DNA of 6,365 nt from Promethearchaeota archaeon (GTDB lineage Archaea > Asgardarchaeota > Lokiarchaeia > Sigyniarchaeales > SOKP01). Location of the stretch: the NCBI GenBank assembly GCA_030615235.1, contig JAUWZR010000150.1, positions 1-6,365 of the forward strand. The letters run 5' to 3'. Position numbers and translations under genes: made by a program. Shown piece after piece: positions 1 through 5,540 of this stretch. The first letter of the stretch is position 1, and each line of letters starts with the position of its first letter. The notes below the pieces were generated by a model, which worked only from the letters and a program-made list of their open reading frames with translations, made no database searches and had not been told where the DNA came from.

Positions 1-858
1 CTTCCAGAGAAATATGGGGGTGGAAATATTTTTTCTCATCCATTAGTAGGCGTTGCTCAAGGCAATGATCCCATTTTTCATAAGTTTAAAAAAATTATAG
101 GTCAGAAACATTTAACACCTCTAGAAATGTGGATAGCAAGTGGTCAAGATCAATTGTCAGCGTCGGACCTTTATGTTGTATCAATAGTGTTTCCTTTTGA
201 TGATAAGATTCGCAAGGAAAGTAATAACCCAATTGTATTACCTAAAATAACATTGCCAGCTGAAATCTATTCCGTTGCTAGAAATTATGGCAATGAATTC
301 AAAAGGTATATAATAAAGCAAACAATTAATTTCTTTAAAGAAAAAAGCTATAATGCTATATCTGGGATGTTTAGTGATGCTTATACGATTGTTTTAAAAG
401 GAGGATATTATTCTACTTGGTCTGAAAGATATATCGCTTTTGCTACGGGATTAGGAACCTTCAGTTTGCACGAAGGACTTATCACTGAAGTAGGATGTAA
501 TATTCGATTAGCCTCCGTGGTTACTAATGCCCCAATCAAAATTTCTCGAAGGAAAAGCGATGAACCTTACGCTAATTGTTTATTTTATGCAAAAGGAATT
601 TGCAGAGAATGTATAAACAAGTGCCCTGCAAAGGCGATTACAGTAAAAGGACATAATAAAGTAAAATGTAATAAATATCGCATGAAGGTTGCAAGAAAAA
701 TGATACCGCGTCTTGGTTCAATTCTAAAGCCTGATTCCCGCCGTATTAACTGGAAATTAAAGGAAGATATTTTCCTTGTAGGCTGTGAATTTTGCCAATT
801 TGGGGTTTCATGTATGGAAAAAAACCCTATGTTAAGCCATGATATGGATTTTTTTTGA
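1..858 (+). CDS. QueG-like (epoxyqueuosine reductase-like) double [4Fe-4S] protein, 5' partial
   Basis: The frame is open from the first base, so the Met at 127 is internal; 285 codons are visible and probably only a short N-terminus is missing. Numbering from the window edge, residues 139-177 carry the QueG/reductive-dehalogenase core pattern (SERYIAFATGLGTFSLHEGL, then NIRLASVVTN). The ferredoxin part follows: C193, C201-x2-C204-x3-C208-P, then C223 and C262-x2-C265-Q-x4-C271, giving eight plausible ligands for two [4Fe-4S] clusters. In the family this fold binds a corrinoid and performs reductive chemistry; true QueG reduces epoxyqueuosine in tRNA. No C-terminal HEAT-like extension is present, and the second Cys motif has five residues between its last two cysteines where QueG has three (CQxVCP). 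The protein is therefore better called QueG-like than QueG, with substrate unknown. It has no signal peptide in the visible part and is probably cytoplasmic. The family call is firm, the function is not. Confidence 0.8.
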   Translation, partial: LPEKYGGGNIFSHPLVGVAQGNDPIFHKFKKIIGQKHLTPLEMWIASGQDQLSASDLYVVSIVFPFDDKIRKESNNPIVLPKITLPAEIYSVARNYGNEFKRYIIKQTINFFKEKSYNAISGMFSDAYTIVLKGGYYSTWSERYIAFATGLGTFSLHEGLITEVGCNIRLASVVTNAPIKISRRKSDEPYANCLFYAKGICRECINKCPAKAITVKGHNKVKCNKYRMKVARKMIPRLGSILKPDSRRINWKLKEDIFLVGCEFCQFGVSCMEKNPMLSHDMDFF

Positions 859-910
859 ATCCATAAACATCTATTCGCTTTCAAAAATCAAGAATTTTCA
901 TTTAAGTTTG

Positions 911-1060
911 AATATTGGGATGTATTGGGGTGTTCATATGGTTCATCTAAATGAATTAGGTGCCGATATTCGTTTAACTCGAGTTTTTTCAAATGTCAAT
1001 TCCACTTCCCATTGTTTATTTAGTTTTTCAGATTGTAAATATTCTACTAATAAAATTTGA
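911..1060 (+). pseudogene. Decayed fragment of a second QueG/reductive-dehalogenase-like gene
   Basis: One open frame reads NIGMYWGVHMVH, then LNELGADIRLTRVFSN (947-994), then HCLF...C...NK up to a TGA at 1058-1060. The middle block aligns without gaps to ITEVGCNIRLASVVTN of the upstream gene, with 7 of 16 residues identical by eye and most others conservative. The following HCLF-x4-C-x4-NK resembles NCLF-x5-C-x4-NKC there. RLTRVF is also typical of the corresponding block in reductive dehalogenases. Nothing upstream of about 911 reads as the rest of the domain in any plus frame, and the Fe-S cysteines are mostly gone, so this is a broken remnant rather than a working gene. It sits 53 bases after the intact homologue, which suggests an old tandem duplication or a decayed neighbour of the same superfamily. 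The match is short, so confidence is moderate. Confidence 0.5.
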
Positions 1061-1063
1061 TAA

Positions 1064-1076
1064 AAATATAAAAATT
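1064..1076 (+). promoter_or_regulatory. Possible TATA box for the small membrane-protein pair
   Basis: An A/T-only stretch of the form AATATAAAAAT lies about 35-45 bases before the start region of the next gene and directly after the broken fragment. An archaeal start site about 25 bases downstream would give a very short leader containing the Shine-Dalgarno sequence. AT-richness of the whole region makes the exact box uncertain. Confidence 0.35.
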
Positions 1077-1102
1077 TAAATAAAGATCTTTCATAAAATT
1101 AA

Positions 1103-1111
1103 GGGAGGTGA
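1103..1111 (+). promoter_or_regulatory. Strong Shine-Dalgarno GGGAGGTGA that questions the annotated start
   Basis: GGGAGGTGA is a near-perfect ribosome-binding site, and the only canonical in-frame start, GTG at 1108-1110, lies inside it. The codon at normal spacing (five bases after the motif) is ATT at 1117. The next gene shows the same arrangement. The same GGGAGGTGA string precedes the complete ABC gene at 5557-5549, so it is a genuine ribosome-binding motif in this genome. Confidence 0.65.
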
Positions 1112-1467
1112 AATTTATTTCAAATTCTGATCGTAAACTTATAAGGAAAGGATATGTCAAAATCTTTATCTTAAGCATTTTACTTCTTCTAGCAGGTTTT
1201 GTGGTAACAACAGTAGCTAATATCGTTCCCAGAATTGATTATGGGGATCCCGGCTATGATGAATATATTTATTTTATGACAATATTATCATCGGCATCAG
1301 TACTAGTTCAGAACATAGGAATTGTTTTATTTTCAGTTGCAACTTTTCTAGGAGCATTAACAGATGAATCTCTTTCAGGAGAAGTAAAACGAGCATTGGT
1401 AATTGCATCGGGAATAGGAATTGTCGCACTAGTGTTATTCAATAGGTTAATATTATACTTCTTCTAA
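1108..1467 (+). CDS. Small three-helix membrane protein, YGDPGY family, copy 1
   Basis: This 119-residue protein (from GTG at 1108) has three predicted membrane helices at about residues 16-38, 58-83 and 93-118. Between helices 1 and 2 is a loop with the motif PRIDYGDPGYDEYI, and between 2 and 3 a charged segment GALTDESLSGEVKR. It has no catalytic motif I can recognise and no cleavable signal peptide; the N-terminus is short and basic. The downstream gene is a clear paralogue, with about half of aligned residues identical by hand alignment, so the family is real even though I cannot name it. The start is uncertain: GTG lies within the Shine-Dalgarno sequence, whereas ATT at 1117 has normal spacing and begins the segment where homology to copy 2 begins (ISNS versus IPNS). 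The gap to copy 2 is only four bases, which implies co-transcription. Function unknown. Confidence 0.75.
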   Translation: MKFISNSDRKLIRKGYVKIFILSILLLLAGFVVTTVANIVPRIDYGDPGYDEYIYFMTILSSASVLVQNIGIVLFSVATFLGALTDESLSGEVKRALVIASGIGIVALVLFNRLILYFF

Positions 1468-1471
1468 GGTG

Positions 1472-1837
1472 ATGGGTATTCCCAACTCAGAAAAGAGAGC
1501 TGTTTTTAAGAATGGATATGTTACAATCTTTATTCTGGGAATAATTTCACTACTGACTGGATTTGTTTTAGCAAGCGTAGTTGGTTTTATTCCACGTGTT
1601 AATTACGGAGATCCTGGCTATGAGGAATATATTGACTTGATTATGAATTTAGGAACCCTTTCGAGACTTTTTCTGAATTTAGGGCTAGGATTATTTTTAA
1701 TATCTACTTTTGTAGGAGCAATGACTGATAAACGATTTTCAATAGAAGTCAAAAGAGGAATGTTGATAGCGTCCGTTTTAGGAATTATCGCACTTTTAAT
1801 ATTTAATTATTTGATGATATATATTATATTAGAATAA
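1472..1837 (+). CDS. Small three-helix membrane protein, YGDPGY family, copy 2
   Basis: This is a tandem paralogue of the preceding gene, about 121 residues from ATG at 1472. The same three helices are present, at about residues 17-38, 58-82 and 95-119. The same loop (PRVNYGDPGYEEYI) and the same FVGAMTD...EVKR segment before helix 3 are conserved; the helices themselves vary conservatively. This pattern is what one expects if the loop and the charged segment carry the function. It starts four bases after the stop of copy 1. The sequence AAGGTG directly abuts the ATG, which is too close for a normal ribosome-binding site. ATT at 1478 sits five bases after GGTGA, exactly as in copy 1, so it or GTG at 1469 are alternative starts. 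The two proteins may assemble together, but that is inference. Function unknown. Confidence 0.75.
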   Translation: MGIPNSEKRAVFKNGYVTIFILGIISLLTGFVLASVVGFIPRVNYGDPGYEEYIDLIMNLGTLSRLFLNLGLGLFLISTFVGAMTDKRFSIEVKRGMLIASVLGIIALLIFNYLMIYIILE

Positions 1838-2027
1838 CATAAAATTTATAAGCATATTTTACTCCATATCCTTTTTCTGATGTTGGATTAAGATTTTTTA
1901 TCTCAAGAGCTATTGGTAGAATAAATTCTTTAGCTATTTCAGTCACAACTTCCATTGAAATGTTAAAGACTTCTGAGTTGTTTTTAAAATGATACTCTAT
2001 GATGTTATACAACTTTTCAAGCTTCAT
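1824..2027 (-). CDS. Doubtful small ORF, 67 residues
   Basis: The frame runs from ATG at 2027 to TAA at 1824 and overlaps the last 14 bases of the convergent membrane-protein gene. The product is soluble-looking and mixed in composition, beginning MKLEKLYNIIEYHFKN, with a central hydrophobic stretch FILPIALEI and no motif I recognise. For it: a start codon, a TATA-like element at the right distance (about 40 bases upstream), and no other gene in this spacer. Against it: no ribosome-binding site, a short length easily reached by chance in AT-rich DNA, and an end that runs into a neighbour. It could also be a gene remnant. Confidence 0.3.
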   Translation of the reverse strand: MKLEKLYNIIEYHFKNNSEVFNISMEVVTEIAKEFILPIALEIKNLNPTSEKGYGVKYAYKFYVILI

Positions 2028-2055
2028 TTCATTTCATTTAGTCATAAATCTAGCA

Positions 2056-2071
2056 TTTTTTTTTTCTTTTT
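2056..2071 (+). terminator. T-tract, possible archaeal terminator for the membrane-protein pair
   Basis: Ten T's, one C and five T's follow in a row, about 220 bases after the stop at 1837, and a further seven-T run lies at about 2079-2085. Archaeal RNA polymerase terminates at such T-runs without a hairpin. The distance from the gene makes the assignment tentative. Confidence 0.3.
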
Positions 2072-2076
2072 AAAGG
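2066..2076 (-). promoter_or_regulatory. Possible TATA element for the minus-strand small ORF
   Basis: On the minus strand this reads CCTTTAAAAAG, resembling a BRE plus TATA box, and lies about 40 bases before the ATG at 2027. The surrounding DNA is so AT-rich that a chance match is quite possible. Confidence 0.25.
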
Positions 2077-2200
2077 AATTTTTTTGGTATAATTTACATA
2101 ATTTTAATCCCAACTAAATATATTAACTGAAGATTTCATTTTTTTCATTTTTTTTGTCGTTGAATTTCAGTTTTTGTAAAAAAATTGAATTTTGATAAAA

Positions 2201-2214
2201 AAATTTATATATAT
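2201..2214 (+). promoter_or_regulatory. Probable TATA box of glnA
   Basis: A-rich bases followed by TTTATATATAT fit an archaeal BRE/TATA arrangement. A start site about 25 bases further on (around 2235-2240) would give a leader of roughly 65 bases before the glnA ATG at 2303. The element directly adjoins the AATCCCA / TGGGATT inverted repeat, so a regulator bound there would cover the promoter or the start site. Confidence 0.5.
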
Positions 2215-2216
2215 CT

Positions 2217-2251
2217 AATCCCAATTTTATTTATAATCTGTAAATGGGATT
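2217..2251. repeat. Inverted repeat AATCCCA ... TGGGATT at the glnA promoter, possible operator
   Basis: AATCCCA at 2217-2223 and its exact reverse complement TGGGATT at 2245-2251 are separated by 21 bases, centred near the predicted glnA start site. A third copy, AATCCCA, lies upstream at 2106-2112. G/C triplets are very rare in this spacer, so three copies of one seven-base word within 146 bases stand out. It does not match the NrpR operator of methanogens (GGAA-N6-TTCC) or the GlnR/TnrA site of Bacillus. Alternatively, the RNA hairpin followed by TTTTGTTTTT could act as an attenuator. Confidence 0.4.
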
Positions 2252-2302
2252 TTGTTTTTACTACAATAAATGAAAAAAGTTTAAACTATAACGAGATAAA
2301 AA

Positions 2303-3667
2303 ATGATTGAAAATGGAGATTCAAATAGGAAGGGATTATGTGAGGATGTAATCGAGAAGGTTAAAGAGGAAGATATTAAGTTTATATATCTTCAGTTTAC
2401 GGATATTCACGGGTTAATTAAATCATTTGAGATTAACTCAAAACGAATTGAGGAATGTTTTGAAATAGGCGTAAGTTTTGATGGAAGTTCTATAACGGGT
2501 TATGGGGCAATCGAGGAATCTGATAAAGTTGCGCTGCCCGATCCAAGCACTTTTTACGTGTTGCCCTGGCGAAACAATGCCACGAATAATCGAGTAGCAA
2601 GAGTAATCTGTGATATTTATACCCCAGATGGGGAGAGATATGATGGGGACCCACGCTACATTCTGCAGAAGGCTGTTAAAAAGGTAAAACAGTATGGATA
2701 TGATTATATCTGTGCTCCTGAGATGGAGTTTTTCATATTGGACCAAGAACATAGCCAGGCTGCTTTTAAGCCTTCTGATATGAGAGGGTATTTTGATTAC
2801 GATCCATACGATATTAACGAACGTATGCGCTACACGATTGCAGAATACTGTGATGAAATGGGGATTGAAATCGAAGCACTTCATCACGAGGTAGCTTTTG
2901 GCCAGCACGAAGTTGATTTTCGGTACGACAAAGCAGTTAAAAGTGCGGATAATACAATTACGATAAAAACAATTATAAAAACTGTGGCTGCTCAGAATAA
3001 TATGACGGCGACATTTATGCCCAAACCGTTTGATGGGATAAACGGATCTGGGATGCACTGTCATCAGAGCCTGTGGAAAGATGGCAAAAATGTATTTTAT
3101 GATGAATCAGATCCAGCTCATATATCTCTGTTAATGAAAAAGTGGATTGCTGGTCAGCTGACACATGCTAAAGCTATGTGTGCAGTATTATGCAGTTGGC
3201 CAAACTCGTATAAGCGATTAGTACCAGGTTATGAAGCACCGGTATATATAGCATGGGGATTCCGGAATAGGTCTCCATTAATAAGAGTTCCAGACTTTCA
3301 TGGCAAGAAAAGTTCTGCGAGATGCGAGATTCGCTGCCCAGATCCTGCGGGTAATCCATACTTACAGTTTGCAGTGCTTGTAGGCACGGGGTTGTATGGG
3401 ATTTTATCTGAAGACCTTGAACTTTATGAACCTACAGATAGAAACGTGTATAATCTTACATCGAAAGAGATGGAAAAGGAGGGAATTAATGCGTTACCAG
3501 GAAGCCTAATGGAAGCACTGAAGGAATTTAAGAATTCTGAACTTATGAAGGAAATCTTCGGGGAACAAGCATTTAAAAACTTTTACTACGCAAAATTAGA
3601 AGAGAATGACGCTTACAGATTAGTTGTCTCTGAATGGGAAAGAAATAGATATATTACTCGTCTATAG
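2303..3667 (+). CDS. glnA: Glutamine synthetase, type I-alpha
   Basis: It makes glutamine from glutamate, ammonia and ATP in the cytoplasm, normally as a dodecamer. The 454-residue length is normal for GSI. The beta-grasp N-domain (about 24-110) includes QFTDIHG and FDGSSI. The catalytic domain shows the metal ligands E140 and E142 (PEMEFF), E196 and E203 (HHEVAFGQHE), H252 in NGSGMHCHQSL, the NSYKRLVPGYEAP flap with R305 and E311, NRSPLIRVP and RCEIRCPDPAGNPY. The NLYDLP adenylylation site of GSI-beta is absent and the alpha-type C-terminal form (DRNVYNLTSKE...LPGSL) is present. One oddity is Ala69 where Bacillus subtilis GS has Arg62, a residue involved in feedback inhibition. The ATG at 2303 fits the expected N-terminus but has only a weak ribosome-binding site. 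It appears to be a single-gene unit with its own promoter and a ten-T terminator. Base composition is richer in G+C than its neighbours. Confidence 0.97.
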   Translation: MIENGDSNRKGLCEDVIEKVKEEDIKFIYLQFTDIHGLIKSFEINSKRIEECFEIGVSFDGSSITGYGAIEESDKVALPDPSTFYVLPWRNNATNNRVARVICDIYTPDGERYDGDPRYILQKAVKKVKQYGYDYICAPEMEFFILDQEHSQAAFKPSDMRGYFDYDPYDINERMRYTIAEYCDEMGIEIEALHHEVAFGQHEVDFRYDKAVKSADNTITIKTIIKTVAAQNNMTATFMPKPFDGINGSGMHCHQSLWKDGKNVFYDESDPAHISLLMKKWIAGQLTHAKAMCAVLCSWPNSYKRLVPGYEAPVYIAWGFRNRSPLIRVPDFHGKKSSARCEIRCPDPAGNPYLQFAVLVGTGLYGILSEDLELYEPTDRNVYNLTSKEMEKEGINALPGSLMEALKEFKNSELMKEIFGEQAFKNFYYAKLEENDAYRLVVSEWERNRYITRL

Positions 3668-3668
3668 G

Positions 3669-3678
3669 TTTTTTTTTT
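3669..3678 (+). terminator. T-run terminator of glnA
   Basis: Ten consecutive T's begin two bases after the glnA stop codon, followed by further T-rich sequence. No stem precedes them, which fits archaeal T-tract termination rather than a bacterial hairpin terminator. Confidence 0.6.
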
Positions 3679-3693
3679 CAATTTTCTTATTAT

Positions 3694-3705
3694 TTTTTAT
3701 AAAAA
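3694..3705. terminator. Palindromic T/A tract between convergent genes
   Basis: The 12-base perfect palindrome TTTTTATAAAAA sits in the 72-base gap between the stops of glnA and the ABC gene. It gives five T's on either strand, so it could help end transcription from both sides. It is the only T-run of note after the ABC gene on the minus strand. Confidence 0.3.
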
Positions 3706-3739
3706 TGCAATTTTAATGAAATTCAATGATATCCCTAGC

Positions 3740-5539
3740 TTAATTTTTTCCCATCTTTTCAATATATTCTAAGGATTGGTGTCTAAAATATGTATTATAT
3801 AAATTGGCGTATGTTCCTCCACATTTCATCAGTTCGTCGTGATTACCTTCCTCAACTATTTTCCCATGATCTAGAACGATAATTCTATCAACTCGCCTAA
3901 CAGTCCATAAACGATGAGCTATAATTATTGACGACCTCCCTTCTATTGTTTTTTCAAGGGCATCTTGAATTTGAGTTTCTGTGAAAGGATCTACTGAAGC
4001 AGTCGCTTCGTCTAAAATTAGAATTGAAGGGTTTTCTAATAAAACTCGAGCAAAAACAACTAACTGACGTTGTCCCATTGAGAGAAGAGATCCTCTTTCA
4101 CGAACATTTGTTTCTAACCCATTAGGAAGGCTTTCAACCCACTCAGACCCGCCACTAATATCTAATGCGTTCATTACATCCTCCTTTGAAGCATTTTCAT
4201 ACCCATATTTGATATTATTTTCGATGGTATCTGCCCATAAGAATGGAGTTTGCGGGATTATACCGATGTGTTTTCTATACTCCGTAAGATCGTATTCTTT
4301 TATGCTTTTCCCATCAACTAAGATATCTCCACTTTGAAATTCATAAAATCGGGCAATGAGTTTAGCTATACTTGATTTTCCTGCTCCTGTATGTCCTACA
4401 AGAGCTACAGACTCTCCCGGATTAATCTTAAGTGAAAAATTATCGAAAATTATTTTATTCCTATCGTATTGAAATGTCAAATTTTTAAACTCTATTTCAC
4501 CTTTCAATTTAGAAGGTTTTATGTTATTCGTCTGAACAACAAGAGGCAATGTATCTATTATTGCAAAAATTCTCTCCGATGCCGCTAAACCAGTCTGAAA
4601 CATCGGCCAGAAAGATGCTATAATGAGTAAGGGAAAAAATAATAGAGCCATACTTTGAATGAAGAGAACTAATTCTCCTACTCCAACAAATCCTTCTATT
4701 ATCAAGTTACTTCCTATTAAAATTAACAACATCGTAACAAAACCTTGAATTAATCCAAGAGTAGGAAAGATAGCATTCAACAAGAAAGCTCTTTTTAAAT
4801 TCACCTTATAGGATTGGTTATTCACTTGAAGGAAGTCATCGTAAACTTTTTTTTCTCGCCTAAATGTTTTTGCTATTTGGATGCCAGAAAAACTTTCTTT
4901 TGTATACGCGTTTACTGAAGCTAAGGCACGTTGTCCAAGAAGAGTCATCTTTCTCGCAAATTTCCTAAATGACAACGCTGCTACAAAAAATAACGGGAGC
5001 GCTATAAGAAGAACGAATGTTAACACCACATTCACATTAAACATCACAATTATTAAAAAAACTAAGACTACAGCAGAGGAAATTACCTCAATTGACAATT
5101 CAACTGTCTCACCAAAATCACGTGAATCAGTGTTGATTCTTGAAACTATTTTTCCTAAGGGATTTTTATCAAAGAAAGACAAATCGTGATTGACAACTGA
5201 TTTGTGAGCGTCCTTTCTTATATCTAGCACGACACTTCCAATTACTCGATTAGAATATATCTGTCTAATATAATTAAAAACCCAGCTTGAAATGTTAAAG
5301 ATGAAAATGATCAAGATTAAGAATAAAATATAAATTAAATCTGGAGTAGTCTCTAAATTAATAATAATTAGAGAAGTTATAATAGGTTGTAAAGCGGTAG
5401 TAAGCGAAGAGATTGAAAGGAAGAAAATTACAAGAAACATTGCTCGTTTATAAGGTGAGAAATAAGATACAATTCGTTTCAGTAAGACCTTATCTTGATA
5501 TTTGCGATCGTATTCTTCTGCTTCAAGACCCACCCACAT
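3740..5539 (-). CDS. ABC exporter half-transporter with canonical catalytic Glu (TM288-like subunit)
   Basis: A complete 599-residue type IV (ABCB-like) half-transporter: membrane domain then nucleotide-binding domain. Six helices are predicted at about 33-57, 68-92, 150-168, 170-190, 255-280 and 286-310. The ATPase domain (about 348-585) has A-loop Y358, Walker A GHTGAGKSS (382-390), Q-loop Q430, signature LSMGQ (486-490, Met for the usual Gly), Walker B ILILD with catalytic E511, D-loop SVD and H542. In heterodimeric exporters such as TM287/288 and BmrCD, the subunit with the intact Glu carries an altered LSxGQ signature, as here. ATG at 5539 lies one base after the stop of the upstream half-transporter and nine bases after GGGAGGTGA, so the genes are co-transcribed and the products probably pair. 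Substrate (lipid, peptide or drug) cannot be told from sequence. It acts in the cytoplasmic membrane. Confidence 0.93.
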   Translation of the reverse strand: MWVGLEAEEYDRKYQDKVLLKRIVSYFSPYKRAMFLVIFFLSISSLTTALQPIITSLIIINLETTPDLIYILFLILIIFIFNISSWVFNYIRQIYSNRVIGSVVLDIRKDAHKSVVNHDLSFFDKNPLGKIVSRINTDSRDFGETVELSIEVISSAVVLVFLIIVMFNVNVVLTFVLLIALPLFFVAALSFRKFARKMTLLGQRALASVNAYTKESFSGIQIAKTFRREKKVYDDFLQVNNQSYKVNLKRAFLLNAIFPTLGLIQGFVTMLLILIGSNLIIEGFVGVGELVLFIQSMALLFFPLLIIASFWPMFQTGLAASERIFAIIDTLPLVVQTNNIKPSKLKGEIEFKNLTFQYDRNKIIFDNFSLKINPGESVALVGHTGAGKSSIAKLIARFYEFQSGDILVDGKSIKEYDLTEYRKHIGIIPQTPFLWADTIENNIKYGYENASKEDVMNALDISGGSEWVESLPNGLETNVRERGSLLSMGQRQLVVFARVLLENPSILILDEATASVDPFTETQIQDALEKTIEGRSSIIIAHRLWTVRRVDRIIVLDHGKIVEEGNHDELMKCGGTYANLYNTYFRHQSLEYIEKMGKN

Positions 5540-5540
5540 A

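Larger units (their letters stand above)
1838..2302. other. AT-rich spacer between the membrane-protein pair and glnA
   Basis: No convincing gene lies here. The left part holds the doubtful minus-strand ORF; on that strand three overlapping ATGs spaced five bases apart (from a TTCAT triplet repeat at about 2023-2037) precede or form its start. The middle is dominated by T-runs. The right part holds the glnA TATA box and the AATCCCA elements. I see no tRNA, riboswitch or structured RNA. Confidence 0.6.

Noticed and set aside
127..129. ATG as the start of the QueG-like gene
   Set aside because: The 42 codons before it are open and match the family's N-terminal region (NIFSHPLVGVA, IIGQKHLTPLE), and there is no ribosome-binding site before it.
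585..884. Minus-strand 99-codon open frame
   Set aside because: It lies antisense inside the QueG-like gene, whose frame is supported by conserved Fe-S motifs; no domain or ribosome-binding site of its own.
839..910. Upstream part of the frame containing the oxidoreductase remnant
   Set aside because: It overlaps the end of the intact gene and shows no homology before about 911; the ATG at 839 is not a credible start.
2023..2040. TTCAT tandem repeat as a phase-variable or CRISPR-like element
   Set aside because: Only about three units of five bases, with no spacer structure; compatible with chance in AT-rich DNA.
2438..3064. Minus-strand 208-codon open frame
   Set aside because: It is wholly antisense to glnA, whose catalytic motifs are intact; its translation has irregular, low-information composition.
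3174..3359. Minus-strand 61-codon open frame
   Set aside because: It is antisense to the glnA active-site region and shows no motif.
4881..5189. Plus-strand 102-codon open frame
   Set aside because: It is antisense to the membrane domain of the complete ABC gene; Thr/Lys/Asn-rich translation is typical of a shadow frame.
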